64,000 bases of DNA from Microvirga makkahensis (GTDB taxonomy: Bacteria; Pseudomonadota; Alphaproteobacteria; Rhizobiales; Beijerinckiaceae): positions 124,001-188,000 of the forward strand of contig NZ_WURB01000002.1 in assembly GCF_009830105.1 (NCBI RefSeq). The letters run 5' to 3'. The position numbers and the translations under genes were made by a program. This document shows positions 48,811 through 56,584 of the stretch, piece after piece; the first letter of the stretch is position 1; the number at the start of each line of letters is the position of its first letter. The notes beneath the pieces were generated by a model that had not been told where the DNA came from, did no database searches, and was given only the letters and a program-made list of their open reading frames with translations.

Positions 48811-48870
48811 GGAACCCTCCTGACGGCTGCGACAGGATCGGCAACTGGAAGCAACCACAAGGAGATGCTC

Positions 48871-49134
48871 TCAGGCTGCGAAGGATTGACCGCGCTGCTG
48901 CATCCAAAGCTTGTTCAAAAGATCGACATAAAGCTGACGCCTCTCACAGTGGGCGGCCCTGAGTTTTTCCGTGATGTATCGCTTGAGTTCTTCGGCGCTG
49001 GCGCTGTTCTCGACTTCCTCCAATTCGAGTTGATGCTCGAAATCGATGTTGCCAAGCGTATGGGCGACCTCTTTCAACATCAGATCAAGGCTGGGCGAGT
49101 ACATCCGATACTGGTGGCTGGCGTAATTGGACAC
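48871..49134 (-). CDS. hypothetical protein (87 aa)
   Basis: A helical, acidic protein (NIDFEHQLELEEVENSASAE then a basic helix) with no signal or membrane segment. A GTG at 49134 is preferred over the ATG at 49146 because GGAGGG lies just upstream of it, inside the longer frame. It is likely co-transcribed with the 68-aa gene downstream (60-base gap). No family is recognised. Confidence 0.5.
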   Translation of the reverse strand: MSNYASHQYRMYSPSLDLMLKEVAHTLGNIDFEHQLELEEVENSASAEELKRYITEKLRAAHCERRQLYVDLLNKLWMQQRGQSFAA

Positions 49135-49242
49135 AGTTCCCTCCATGCTTGTTCATCATGGTTTGGGGCTTGGCTTATCCAGCTATATTACGGCGTCCTG
49201 GGCCAGTATCTTTGATGCGGAGCAGAGGGAAATTCCGTATTC

Positions 49243-49446
49243 TTACGGAGATACGGCATCATGCTCCCGGTAGGCAGGAGTCAGGAGAACCCACCGTTCT
49301 CTCAAGACGATAGGCTTGACGACCCGATGATACGCCTTCAACCGTGCGATCGTGCCCTCCTCGTCCGGCCCGATCAGCCGCGAGTAGCCCGCCACGTCGG
49401 CGCACACGATGGTCACCAGCCTGCGCTCCATGGAGCGCTCCATCAC
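49243..49446 (-). pseudogene. class III adenylate/guanylate cyclase, N-terminal fragment
   Basis: The first ~45 codons (ERRLVTIVCADVAGYSRLIG PDEEGT…) are the start of a class III cyclase catalytic domain, including the metal-binding Asp of 'CADVAGYS'. After 'VVKPIVLRER' the homology ends and the frame stops at 49243. The rest of the domain (normally >150 residues) is missing. Confidence 0.6.
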
Positions 49447-49658
49447 TGGTCCAGTCTGGTAGGCCGAAGCCTACTTCTGAGGCCCCGAGAGGAAAAAACG
49501 TCGGCCGGGAGCTTCATTGCGGCCTGCAACACAGCAGTGTGGCTGATGCCCCTTGTTGCCTATGCCCGTGGGCTGCTGGCTTTGGTCTTGTTTCGAGCTT
49601 TAGGCCTGGAGTTGAGCCCGTTCCATGGACTTGGGTCTTCCGATTACACGGCCAGCCG

Positions 49659-50240
49659 TCAGCCGGACCTGGTATCATCCGATTGGTCCGATGGGCCAGT
49701 TGTCTCCTGTCCTTCTCGTCCGCCGGCCGTGTCCTGACCGGTCGCGCCTCGTCCTTGTACCTGAACGCGCCGGGAGCGCTCCTGCCGCCCGGTCTTCGGC
49801 ACGGTCACGGTGAGGACGCCGTTCTCGAAACTAGCTCGGACCTGCTCGGGGTCGGCGGCATAGGGCAGGCGCAGTGAGCGCTGGAAGGTGCCGTAGGAGC
49901 GCTCGACGAAGTGGAAGGTCTCCTTCTCGTCTTTGCGCTCGAACTTCTTCTCGCCCCGGATCGTGAGCACGTCGTCATCAAGACTGACATCGATGTCCTG
50001 CTCGGTGACTCCCGACAGTTCCACCGTGATGCGGATCTCCGTGTCCGTCTCCGACACGTTCATGCTGGCGTTGACGAAGGTGCCGACGTCGCCCTGGCCC
50101 TGGCTGCCGGTCGCGGCGGGCAGGCCGGCGCCGCGGAAGACGTCATCGAAGAGGCGGTTCATCTCGCGATGGAGCGACAGGAAGGGATCACCAGGGAACA
50201 TTCCGTCGGGACGGAAGGGGGTCATCGGATGACGGGCCAT
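49659..50240 (-). CDS. Hsp20/alpha-crystallin small heat-shock protein
   Basis: A 193-aa chaperone. The alpha-crystallin domain spans about residues 55-150 (NASMNVSETDTEIRITVELS, DIDVSLDDDVLTIRGEKKFE, FENGVLTVTVPK). The N-terminus (FLSLHREMNRLFDDVF) is typical, and the C-terminus is a long Gln/Gly/Thr-rich tail without a clear IxI motif. It holds unfolding proteins in the cytosol. It is preceded by its own ribosome-binding site and a 368-base intergenic region. Confidence 0.93.
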   Translation of the reverse strand: MARHPMTPFRPDGMFPGDPFLSLHREMNRLFDDVFRGAGLPAATGSQGQGDVGTFVNASMNVSETDTEIRITVELSGVTEQDIDVSLDDDVLTIRGEKKFERKDEKETFHFVERSYGTFQRSLRLPYAADPEQVRASFENGVLTVTVPKTGRQERSRRVQVQGRGATGQDTAGGREGQETTGPSDQSDDTRSG

Positions 50241-50608
50241 TGTGCGTTCCTCCTCATCAGCCTGAGATCATTGGCGGGTGTGTCCCGCTCAGGAAGGGCA
50301 ACACAACTCGGACTGGATGATGTCGGATCCGGCATCTCCGCCATGGGGAGACCAAAGCGAAAACGCTCGATCCGTGGGAGAAATCATAATCCCCTACCAA
50401 CCTCCTTGGAACGGAGATTAGGTCTACATGCCGCCTTCGCCTGGGGTCTTTTGATCGGCATCTGCGGCTGGCCCAACCCGTGATCCGAGAATCTGCGTAG
50501 GCATACCGGACCTGCCAGCCGCCGTTCCGACTTGAATGGTTGGCCCGACGGTATTCGAGGGTGATAAGGCGATGCAGCCGATCTTTGTATTCGGCACTCT
50601 TAGCGAGA
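50241..50608. other. intergenic upstream of the Hsp20 gene
   Basis: These 368 bases must contain the Hsp20 promoter. No convincing sigma-32 or CIRCE element could be recognised by eye. No coding frame with protein-like composition was seen. Confidence 0.4.
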
Positions 50609-50881
50609 TTACTCCCCTGATTGGACGGGTTCGCACTCCGCTATGGCGTCCTCATCAAACACCTGCTCCGGGATCGTATACGGCGGGCCGTTGAGCCATC
50701 CTTCGAGTTCTGCCTCTTCCTGCGCGAGATACCGTCTGACCGGGTGGCCATCGACGATGGTTCTGGTTTCCACCAAGTCAACCCTGATCGCCACGATCGT
50801 CCGGGTGCCAATATCCGTGCAGCGCCAGCGGCCGGCCGGCGTCGTGAACTCGCCGCCAATCCGGAACTCAAAGTGCTTCAT
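50609..50881 (-). CDS. conserved hypothetical protein (90 aa)
   Basis: A small soluble protein beginning MKHFEFRIGGEFTTPAGRWR and containing 'CTDIGTRTIVAIRVD' and 'NGPPYTIPEQVFDEDAIAEC'. These patterns recur in short rhizobial hypothetical proteins of unknown function. A GGAGAGC ribosome-binding site supports the start. It has no signal peptide or membrane segment. Confidence 0.65.
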   Translation of the reverse strand: MKHFEFRIGGEFTTPAGRWRCTDIGTRTIVAIRVDLVETRTIVDGHPVRRYLAQEEAELEGWLNGPPYTIPEQVFDEDAIAECEPVQSGE

Positions 50882-51135
50882 AGGCTGCTCTCCATCTCGC
50901 TTTGCCTCTCCCGCATCCGCCTTAGCTCTGCCGGATGCCCGACAACCATCGGCCCAATCCGAACTCCTCTGGAAGGAGCAAACCTCCCACCCTCGCTCGC
51001 ATGAGTGTTGCAGTGTCGCGCGGAATTACCTCACAATCGCCCGTCGGATGTCCCGGTGGCGTCAAACGGACACAATCTCCGCCAGGGCCAGGAATGCTAC
51101 CTCGTTCTTGCATCCAATCTGGAGAAGGTTTTCTG

Positions 51136-51897
51136 ATGCTTCGCCGTCTCATTGTGCTTGGTCTCGTTCTTTCGTCCCCTGCCTTCGCCCAAAGCTACAC
51201 CCGCAGCGACATCGTGCGCGGCCTGTGCCAGCCGGATGGCTGTGATGAGTTCACGGTCCTCAGGGCGGATCGGATCGCCGCGGGCGAAGAGGGGACGCTG
51301 TTGAAGACCCGGGTGAGAACGTTCCATGCCAGTTCCGCCGGCCGGCAGGAGCGCGGCGAGCAGGGCGGCTATGTGTTCTGCTCGCCGACAAAGCCCGCGC
51401 TCATCGCCGAGCGGGACGGGCGCACGATGGCCTTCTATCTCGCCCCATTCACCACGCTGGAGAGCCGCGAGACGATCCGCCGGAACACCAACTTCCACGC
51501 GCTCTATTTCAGCATCTGCCATGGGCCGGAGGCCGGCAGGGCGGCAGTCCACAACCTCTCTGGAGCGGCCCGCGATCTGGGCTACCGCGTGTCTCTGGTG
51601 CAATCGAAAACCGAACCTTTGACGCGCGCCGACGATATTCTTGCGGCGACGGGCCGGCCGCCTGTCACCGCCGGTCCCAGCCCCGGCATGAATGCGGAAC
51701 TCACACCGCGACCGACACGCCCGCAACCCGCTGCTCCCAACTTGACGGTTGGAGGTGGGGAGCACCCTGTACGACCGCACGCCGGTTCTGCCACAGTCAC
51801 ACCGAAGGACGACGGCATCATGGCCGGGCCGCGGCAGCTCACCAACCGCATGTTTGACGCTCTTGATGAGGTCGGGGAGTGGGTGCTCGGCCGCTGA
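51136..51897 (+). CDS. exported hypothetical protein (253 aa)
   Basis: The signal peptide (LRRLIVLGLVLSSPAFAQ, cleavage about residue 19) directs it to the periplasm. The mature part has three or four cysteines (QPDGCDEF, VFCSPTKP, SICHGPEA) that may form disulfides, then a Pro/Arg-rich linker and a short C-terminal tail. A GGAGAAGG site 8 bases upstream selects this ATG over longer frames. No domain is recognised; a role in the envelope is inferred from the signal only. Confidence 0.7.
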   Translation: MLRRLIVLGLVLSSPAFAQSYTRSDIVRGLCQPDGCDEFTVLRADRIAAGEEGTLLKTRVRTFHASSAGRQERGEQGGYVFCSPTKPALIAERDGRTMAFYLAPFTTLESRETIRRNTNFHALYFSICHGPEAGRAAVHNLSGAARDLGYRVSLVQSKTEPLTRADDILAATGRPPVTAGPSPGMNAELTPRPTRPQPAAPNLTVGGGEHPVRPHAGSATVTPKDDGIMAGPRQLTNRMFDALDEVGEWVLGR

Positions 51898-51925
51898 TCG
51901 GCAGCCCGGGATGCAACCGGACGAA

Positions 51926-52357
51926 CTACGCCGCCTCTTCCAGCACCTTCCGAACCGTGGCCAACGACAGGCCGAAGTGCATGGCGACTTGTCCTGGCTC
52001 CACCCCGGCCAGAAGGGCGGCCCACACGGCTTTGCGCTGGCCCTCCTGCAGCGGGGATGAAGTTTTGCTGGACCTTGAGCGCCTGTCTTGCGGTTCGGGA
52101 TCTGGAACGAGGCGCTTGAGCGACAGGCTGAACTGTCGGGCCGCCGCCTCCAGCTCCGGCCGATTCCCCCTGCCCTTCTCCAGCCGGCGCTGTACCTCCT
52201 CGATCAGTTGGCCGAGGTGTTGGGCTAGGCGTGCGTCAGACCAGCCAGCAAGCTCCGGCGGCTTGGCCAAAACGGAGGCCGGTTCGGACAGCGGGGTCGG
52301 GATGGTCAGCGTGACCTCAATCGGGTCGAGAGTGTGGGGTGAAGTTTCCTTCGGCAT
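51926..52357 (-). CDS. hypothetical protein with C-terminal HTH (143 aa)
   Basis: The N-terminus is Pro-rich. The middle is helical (LAQHLGQLIEEVQRRLEKGR), and the last ~30 residues (VWAALLAGVEPGQVAMHFGL then SLATVRKVLEEAA) form a helix-turn-helix resembling resolvase or sigma-like HTHs. The start is uncertain because no clear ribosome-binding site precedes the ATG. It may be a small DNA-binding protein. Confidence 0.5.
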   Translation of the reverse strand: MPKETSPHTLDPIEVTLTIPTPLSEPASVLAKPPELAGWSDARLAQHLGQLIEEVQRRLEKGRGNRPELEAAARQFSLSLKRLVPDPEPQDRRSRSSKTSSPLQEGQRKAVWAALLAGVEPGQVAMHFGLSLATVRKVLEEAA

Positions 52358-52507
52358 AGAATATATATGGGTATCAGGCGGCTCTCTTCCCAGCCTTGAG
52401 GGCTCAGCACGTTGCCGCGAGCTTCGGCAGAACAGGACTGGGCTGCGTGGGCGAGACGTCTCAACCTCCCCGCTGATGCTGCGCGGCCGTCGCGCGAACA
52501 ATCGTGC

Positions 52508-53365
52508 TCATGGCAATTGGCGTAAAGTGTCGGCACTGTCGGAGGAGGGGTTCGGCAGACGAGCCTCGACGGCCGCAAGGAACTCCTCCACCGCCTGCAG
52601 TCCGCCCTGCTCCAGATTTCTGCTGTGGCTGCCGCCCTCGATGCGGATGAAGCGCTTTGGCTCAGGGGCGGCCTCAAACAGCCGCTCGCCGAACGCAAAC
52701 GGGATGGTGCGGTCTTCCGTGCAGTGTAGGATCAGGATCGGCGCCTTCACGGCCATGATGATGTCGAGTGAGCGGAACTGGTCCAGCATCAGCCAGGAAA
52801 CGGGTACATACCAGTAGGTGAGGCGGGCTACGTCGGCGGTGGAGGTATAGGGCGCATCCAGGATCAGCCCCGCCAGCGGCTGCTCGCTGGCTAGGCGCAC
52901 CGCCACTCCGGTGCCGAGGGACTCGCCATAGGCGACCAGGCGCGAGGCCTCATAGGATTGCCTAACCCAGTCGTAGGCAGTGCGGGCGTCCGTGTGGAGA
53001 CCCGTCTCGGTTGGTGTGCCCGTTGACCCGGAGTAGCCGCGGTAGCTGATCATCAGCAGCCCGCGGCCGGAGGCGGTCAGCGCCTGAGCGCGCAAGCGCC
53101 CGTTCCACAGGCTGCCGCCATTGCCATGAAAATACAGGATCAGCGCCTTGCCGGGCTCAGGCGGCTTCCACCACGCCACGAGCCGTTCGCCGTCGGGTGT
53201 CGTCAGAACCAGATCCTGAAAGCCGACAAGTCCTGCCTCGGCGGCTGTGGTGCGGCGGTCGGAGGCCGGATAGAGCAGGCTGCGCTGGTTCACGAACAAC
53301 ACGGCGAGAACGCAGGCATACAGGACGAGCACAACAAAGGCGGGAAAGCGGAGATGGCGGACCAT
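52508..53365 (-). CDS. membrane-anchored alpha/beta hydrolase (BEM46-like)
   Basis: A 285-aa protein with an N-terminal membrane anchor (FPAFVVLVLYACVLAVLFVN, residues ~7-26). The hydrolase core has the oxyanion segment LYFHGNGGSLWN, nucleophile Ser in AYGESLGTGVAV, Asp in LHCTEDRTIPF and His in EGGSHSRNLEQ. The BEM46/ABHD13-like family acts as peptidase or esterase of unknown substrate. The catalytic domain probably faces the periplasm. Confidence 0.85.
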   Translation of the reverse strand: MVRHLRFPAFVVLVLYACVLAVLFVNQRSLLYPASDRRTTAAEAGLVGFQDLVLTTPDGERLVAWWKPPEPGKALILYFHGNGGSLWNGRLRAQALTASGRGLLMISYRGYSGSTGTPTETGLHTDARTAYDWVRQSYEASRLVAYGESLGTGVAVRLASEQPLAGLILDAPYTSTADVARLTYWYVPVSWLMLDQFRSLDIIMAVKAPILILHCTEDRTIPFAFGERLFEAAPEPKRFIRIEGGSHSRNLEQGGLQAVEEFLAAVEARLPNPSSDSADTLRQLP

Positions 53366-53433
53366 GGAACGAGTGCTATGTCCTGCGGGAGACGCTGGTG
53401 GATTTTGCCCTTGGAGATAGCGCCGTGCTGATC

Positions 53434-53732
53434 TTAGACGATGCCCCAGGCGCGGTAGCGGGAGCGGCCTGTGAGCTCGCGCGGGCGGGTGCCTCCGAGC
53501 TGCGCCAGCATCAGATCGACGGCCTTCGGGGTGACCTTCAGCAGCTTGGCCCCGAGCGGCACCGTCACCAGCGGACGGGAGAGAAAGAGCTCCACGAGCT
53601 CCGGCAGCTTGGAGTTACTGCGGCACTTGTCTGTAACCCGGTTCATCAGCTCGCGAGCGAGGATCAGCCGGTCGAGATCCTTGTGGCCGATCGCGACCGC
53701 CTCCTCCACCACCGTGCAGAAGCCCTCGAGCT
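53434..53732 (-). pseudogene. DUF1612/HTH-type protein, C-terminal fragment
   Basis: About 100 codons (LEGFCTVVEEAVAIGHKDLD, LILARELMNRV, SNSKLPELVELFLSRPLVTV, LGGTRPRELTGRSRYRAWGI) match the C-terminus of a rhizobial DUF1612/RHE_PE00001-like protein, including its terminal HTH. The upstream part is cut off by the ISKra4-type element whose terminal repeat starts at 53733. The original gene would have been ~350 codons. Confidence 0.6.
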
Positions 53733-53824
53733 TGGAGAGCATGAGGTTTTGTGGGGCAGATTGGTAACGGGTCGGCTGTACGCGGTCTCCGGCGAGACGA
53801 AACAAGGCTACGGGACATCCTCAC

Positions 53825-54523
53825 TTGCCAAAGCGCACCTCATCCGAACCCGACTTGTCTGGTGCTTCCCAATCTCCGAAGATTCTGCAGTTCAAGGTTT
53901 GGCTGCTCGGCATCAGCCCCATGATCTGGCGGCGGGTTCAGGTGCCAGCCAGCATGACCCTGCGGAAGCTGCACGGTGTCATCCAGGTGGCGGTGGGCTG
54001 TGAGGGCATCCATCTGTTCCAGTTCACGCTCCGGGCCAGACGGTTCGGCTCTCCGGAGTTGGCGGCTCGGTCTCCTGATGTCCCGCTCTCCGAGCTTCGC
54101 CTCCGCCAAGGAACCCGCTTCCGCTACGAGTACGACCTCAATGGCCCCTGGAAGCACGAGGTACGCCTCGAGAGCCGGCATGAGGCCGACCCTGGGAGTA
54201 GCTATCCCATTTGCCTGGATGGGGATGGATCCTGCCCGCCGGAGGACTGCGGCGGGGTGAGCGGCTTTCTGGCCCGGCGTGAGGCCTGGACTGCTCCGGA
54301 GACCCGTGATGACTTCGCCGCCCTCGCTAATTTCGTGGATCAGCTCGCTCTCAAGCGAAGCACAGGCACCTCCATCGATGCCGAGGAGGTCGATGACGTC
54401 CGGGAGGCTCTCGAGCGCCTTGAAGTGCGCCAGAGCTGGCAAGGAAAGCCGTTCTCCCGTAAGGACGTCAACGGGCGGCTAAGGGACGCCGAGTATCTCG
54501 ACCTCATGCATCAACAGTGGTGA
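53825..54523 (+). CDS. pRiA4b ORF-3-like IS passenger protein
   Basis: A 232-aa protein with the Plasmid_pRiA4b domain: 'FKVWLLGISPMIWRRVQVPA', 'LHGVIQVAVGCEGIHLFQFT' and 'FRYEYDLNGPWKHEVRLE'. Family members are often carried by IS elements (the IS1096 TnpR-like gene), and their role is unclear. The frame uses a TTG start at 53825. It lies inside the 28-bp repeats, directly upstream of the transposase gene on the same strand. Confidence 0.82.
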   Translation: MPKRTSSEPDLSGASQSPKILQFKVWLLGISPMIWRRVQVPASMTLRKLHGVIQVAVGCEGIHLFQFTLRARRFGSPELAARSPDVPLSELRLRQGTRFRYEYDLNGPWKHEVRLESRHEADPGSSYPICLDGDGSCPPEDCGGVSGFLARREAWTAPETRDDFAALANFVDQLALKRSTGTSIDAEEVDDVREALERLEVRQSWQGKPFSRKDVNGRLRDAEYLDLMHQQW

Positions 54524-54586
54524 GGCCATGGCCGCGGTGATCTGACAACGGCGCCTCGGCTCGCCCGAGAACCCATGGAAGGTCCC

Positions 54587-55990
54587 ATGCAGGTCAGGAT
54601 CATGCTTCAGATCGTCGGAGACGATGGTACCATAGGTGGCACGGAGGAAATCGCAGCTCTAACGAAGGTCACCGAGGGAGCCGAGGATCTGGGCTTGTCC
54701 TTGGCCGAGAGCAAGGCCCTGCTGGCAGCCGCTCAGCAGCGAATCGTCGAGGCTCAGGTCAATGGCTGGCTCGAGAACCACCGGCACTGCAAGGTCACTG
54801 GTCGGAAGCTCCGGTGCAAGGGCAGTTACTCGATTACCTTTCGGACCCTGTTCGGCGATGTCCAGCTCAAGAGCCCACGCTTCTACCTTCCCAAAGAGCG
54901 GCAGACCAACGGTCCGGCCACCATCTCGCCTCTGACGCAGTTGATCCCCGACCATGTTGCGCCGGAGCGCATGTACCTCGAGACCCGCTGGGCCTCGCTC
55001 GTGCCCTATGCGGCAGCCGCCGGTCTCCTGGCCGATGTCTTGCCTGTGGAGAGCGGCGTCAACGCAACGACGGTCCGTCAGCATGTGCTCCGCGCCGCCG
55101 AGCGGATGGAGAGTGATCTCGCTGAGCAGCGGGTCTCATTCATGGAGGGAACGGACCCTCGCGATTGGGAGGATCTGCCAATTCCTGATGGACGAATGGT
55201 CATTGGCCTCGACTGCGGCTACATCCGCGACTGGCGCGACAGAAAGAAGAATTTCGAGCTCATCGTCGGTCGGTCCATGTCCGAAGAGGGAGACGCCCGG
55301 TACATCGGCTTCGTTCATGGCTATGACCGCAAGCCGCAGCGCCGCATCATTGACCATCTCCGCCGGCAGGGTTTCCAGGCCGACCAGGATCTGACCTTTA
55401 TCACCGACGGCGGTGATGAAGTCCGGGGCCCTCGCCGAGCGGATCAGCCCGTGCAGCGAGCATGTCCTTGTCTGGTTCACATCACGATGCAGATCACAGT
55501 TCTGCGCCAGTTTGCTCAGGGCTTGGTGCACCATGACAAGAACGCCGGGACGGCGGTCCTCGATGGGCTGCGCCGGATCAAATGGTTTCTGTGGCATGGT
55601 AATATCTATCGAGCCCGCGAGGCCATCGATGATCTGGTGCTCGATCTCGAAGCTCTCGACAGTTGCTATCCCAACCTGCGCAAGCTCAGGACCACTATAC
55701 GGAAGTTCCAGCTCTATATCACCAGCAATGAAGCGAGCCTGATCAACTATGGCGAGCGCTACCGGTCCGGTGAGCGGATCTCCTCGGCTTTTGTCGAGGC
55801 GACGGTGAATGCCGTCATCAGCAAGCGCTTTGCCAAGAAGCAGCAGATGCAATGGAGCCGGCGCGGAGCTCATCTGCTTCTGCAGACACGGACCAGAACC
55901 CTGGATGGCTCGCTGCGTGCCGCATTCGAGCACTGGTATCCCGGCATGATGAACGACAATGACAGGAGCCACAGGCAGGCCGCGGCTTAG
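54587..55990 (+). CDS. ISKra4-family transposase, internally frameshifted
   Basis: A 467-aa DDE transposase. Expected catalytic positions are Asp in VIGLDCGYIRDWRD, Asp in DLTFITDGGDEVR and Glu in SSAFVEATVNAVIS. Between the second Asp and 'HITMQITVL' about 18 residues are foreign: the +1 frame there reads ALAERISPCSEHVLVWF, the conserved family sequence. Two compensating indels (an extra G near 55424-55427 and a lost base near 55476) explain this. The GGAAGG site favours ATG 54587. Activity is doubtful. Confidence 0.85.
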   Translation: MQVRIMLQIVGDDGTIGGTEEIAALTKVTEGAEDLGLSLAESKALLAAAQQRIVEAQVNGWLENHRHCKVTGRKLRCKGSYSITFRTLFGDVQLKSPRFYLPKERQTNGPATISPLTQLIPDHVAPERMYLETRWASLVPYAAAAGLLADVLPVESGVNATTVRQHVLRAAERMESDLAEQRVSFMEGTDPRDWEDLPIPDGRMVIGLDCGYIRDWRDRKKNFELIVGRSMSEEGDARYIGFVHGYDRKPQRRIIDHLRRQGFQADQDLTFITDGGDEVRGPRRADQPVQRACPCLVHITMQITVLRQFAQGLVHHDKNAGTAVLDGLRRIKWFLWHGNIYRAREAIDDLVLDLEALDSCYPNLRKLRTTIRKFQLYITSNEASLINYGERYRSGERISSAFVEATVNAVISKRFAKKQQMQWSRRGAHLLLQTRTRTLDGSLRAAFEHWYPGMMNDNDRSHRQAAA

Positions 55991-56018
55991 CTGCCCCACA
56001 AAACCTCATGCTCTCCAA

Positions 56019-56219
56019 ATCGGCATCGTTGGCTTTGATGAGCGCCAGCGCCTCGGCGCGCACTGCCGCCGGATAGCGGCGGATGCTGGGTTTGCCACGA
56101 CGGGTGGATACCAGCGCTTTGGGGGCATGAGCCCGATAGGCCTTGAGGCGGACGACCTGCCGGCTGGTGAGCCGCAGGAGCTGGGCAGCCGCATTGACGG
56201 TCATGCGCTCTGTCGTCAC
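56019..56219 (-). pseudogene. ISNCY-type transposase, N-terminal HTH fragment
   Basis: About 65 codons (VTTERMTVNAAAQLLRLTSR, then VSTRRGKPSIRRYPAAVRAE ALALIKANDADL) match the N-terminal HTH region of ISNCY-family transposases. The frame breaks at the terminal repeat of the ISKra4-type element, and the catalytic domain is gone. Confidence 0.65.
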
Positions 56220-56584
56220 GTCACGCAGAACATGCGTCTGACACCGGGAGGAGGCGGAATTTGTAACGAGCAGAGCGGTGACATCTCTATCAAGGGTCCA
56301 CAACTATAGTTCGCATAAGCTATCTTATGGAACTTAGAGCGCCGTCCATTTCCAGGAACGGAGCCTCCGGCGGTCCAAGTTCCGGCTGTCCGAAAGTCCC
56401 TCGCCAGAATCTTCGGCCCCGAGGACAACTCGCGCGTCGGCGCGAGGGTCCTGCGCTATGCCGGAAATGGCGAAGCTGCCGCAGCCCGGAATCGCTTATC
56501 GGGTCTCGCGCGGAACAAGGCGGACCTGGAACGCATTGCCTCTTTAGGAGTATGCCGCGTTTTTGACATGCTTTCGCCCTCCCG

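Larger units (their letters stand above)
53733..56018 (+). mobile_element. ISKra4-family insertion sequence with passenger gene
   Basis: A ~2.29-kb element bounded by perfect 28-bp inverted repeats at 53733-53760 and 55991-56018; the outer 15 bases on the left are GGAGAGCATGAGGTT. It contains a pRiA4b ORF-3-type passenger gene and a DDE transposase. The left flank is a truncated DUF1612 gene and the right flank is an ISNCY-type fragment, so the two flanks do not match. This suggests recombination or deletion after insertion. Confidence 0.82.

Noticed and set aside
50241..50400. Possible sigma-32 promoter (CCCCATGG on the minus strand) before the Hsp20 gene
   Set aside because: No matching -35 element at proper spacing was found, so the evidence is too weak to call.
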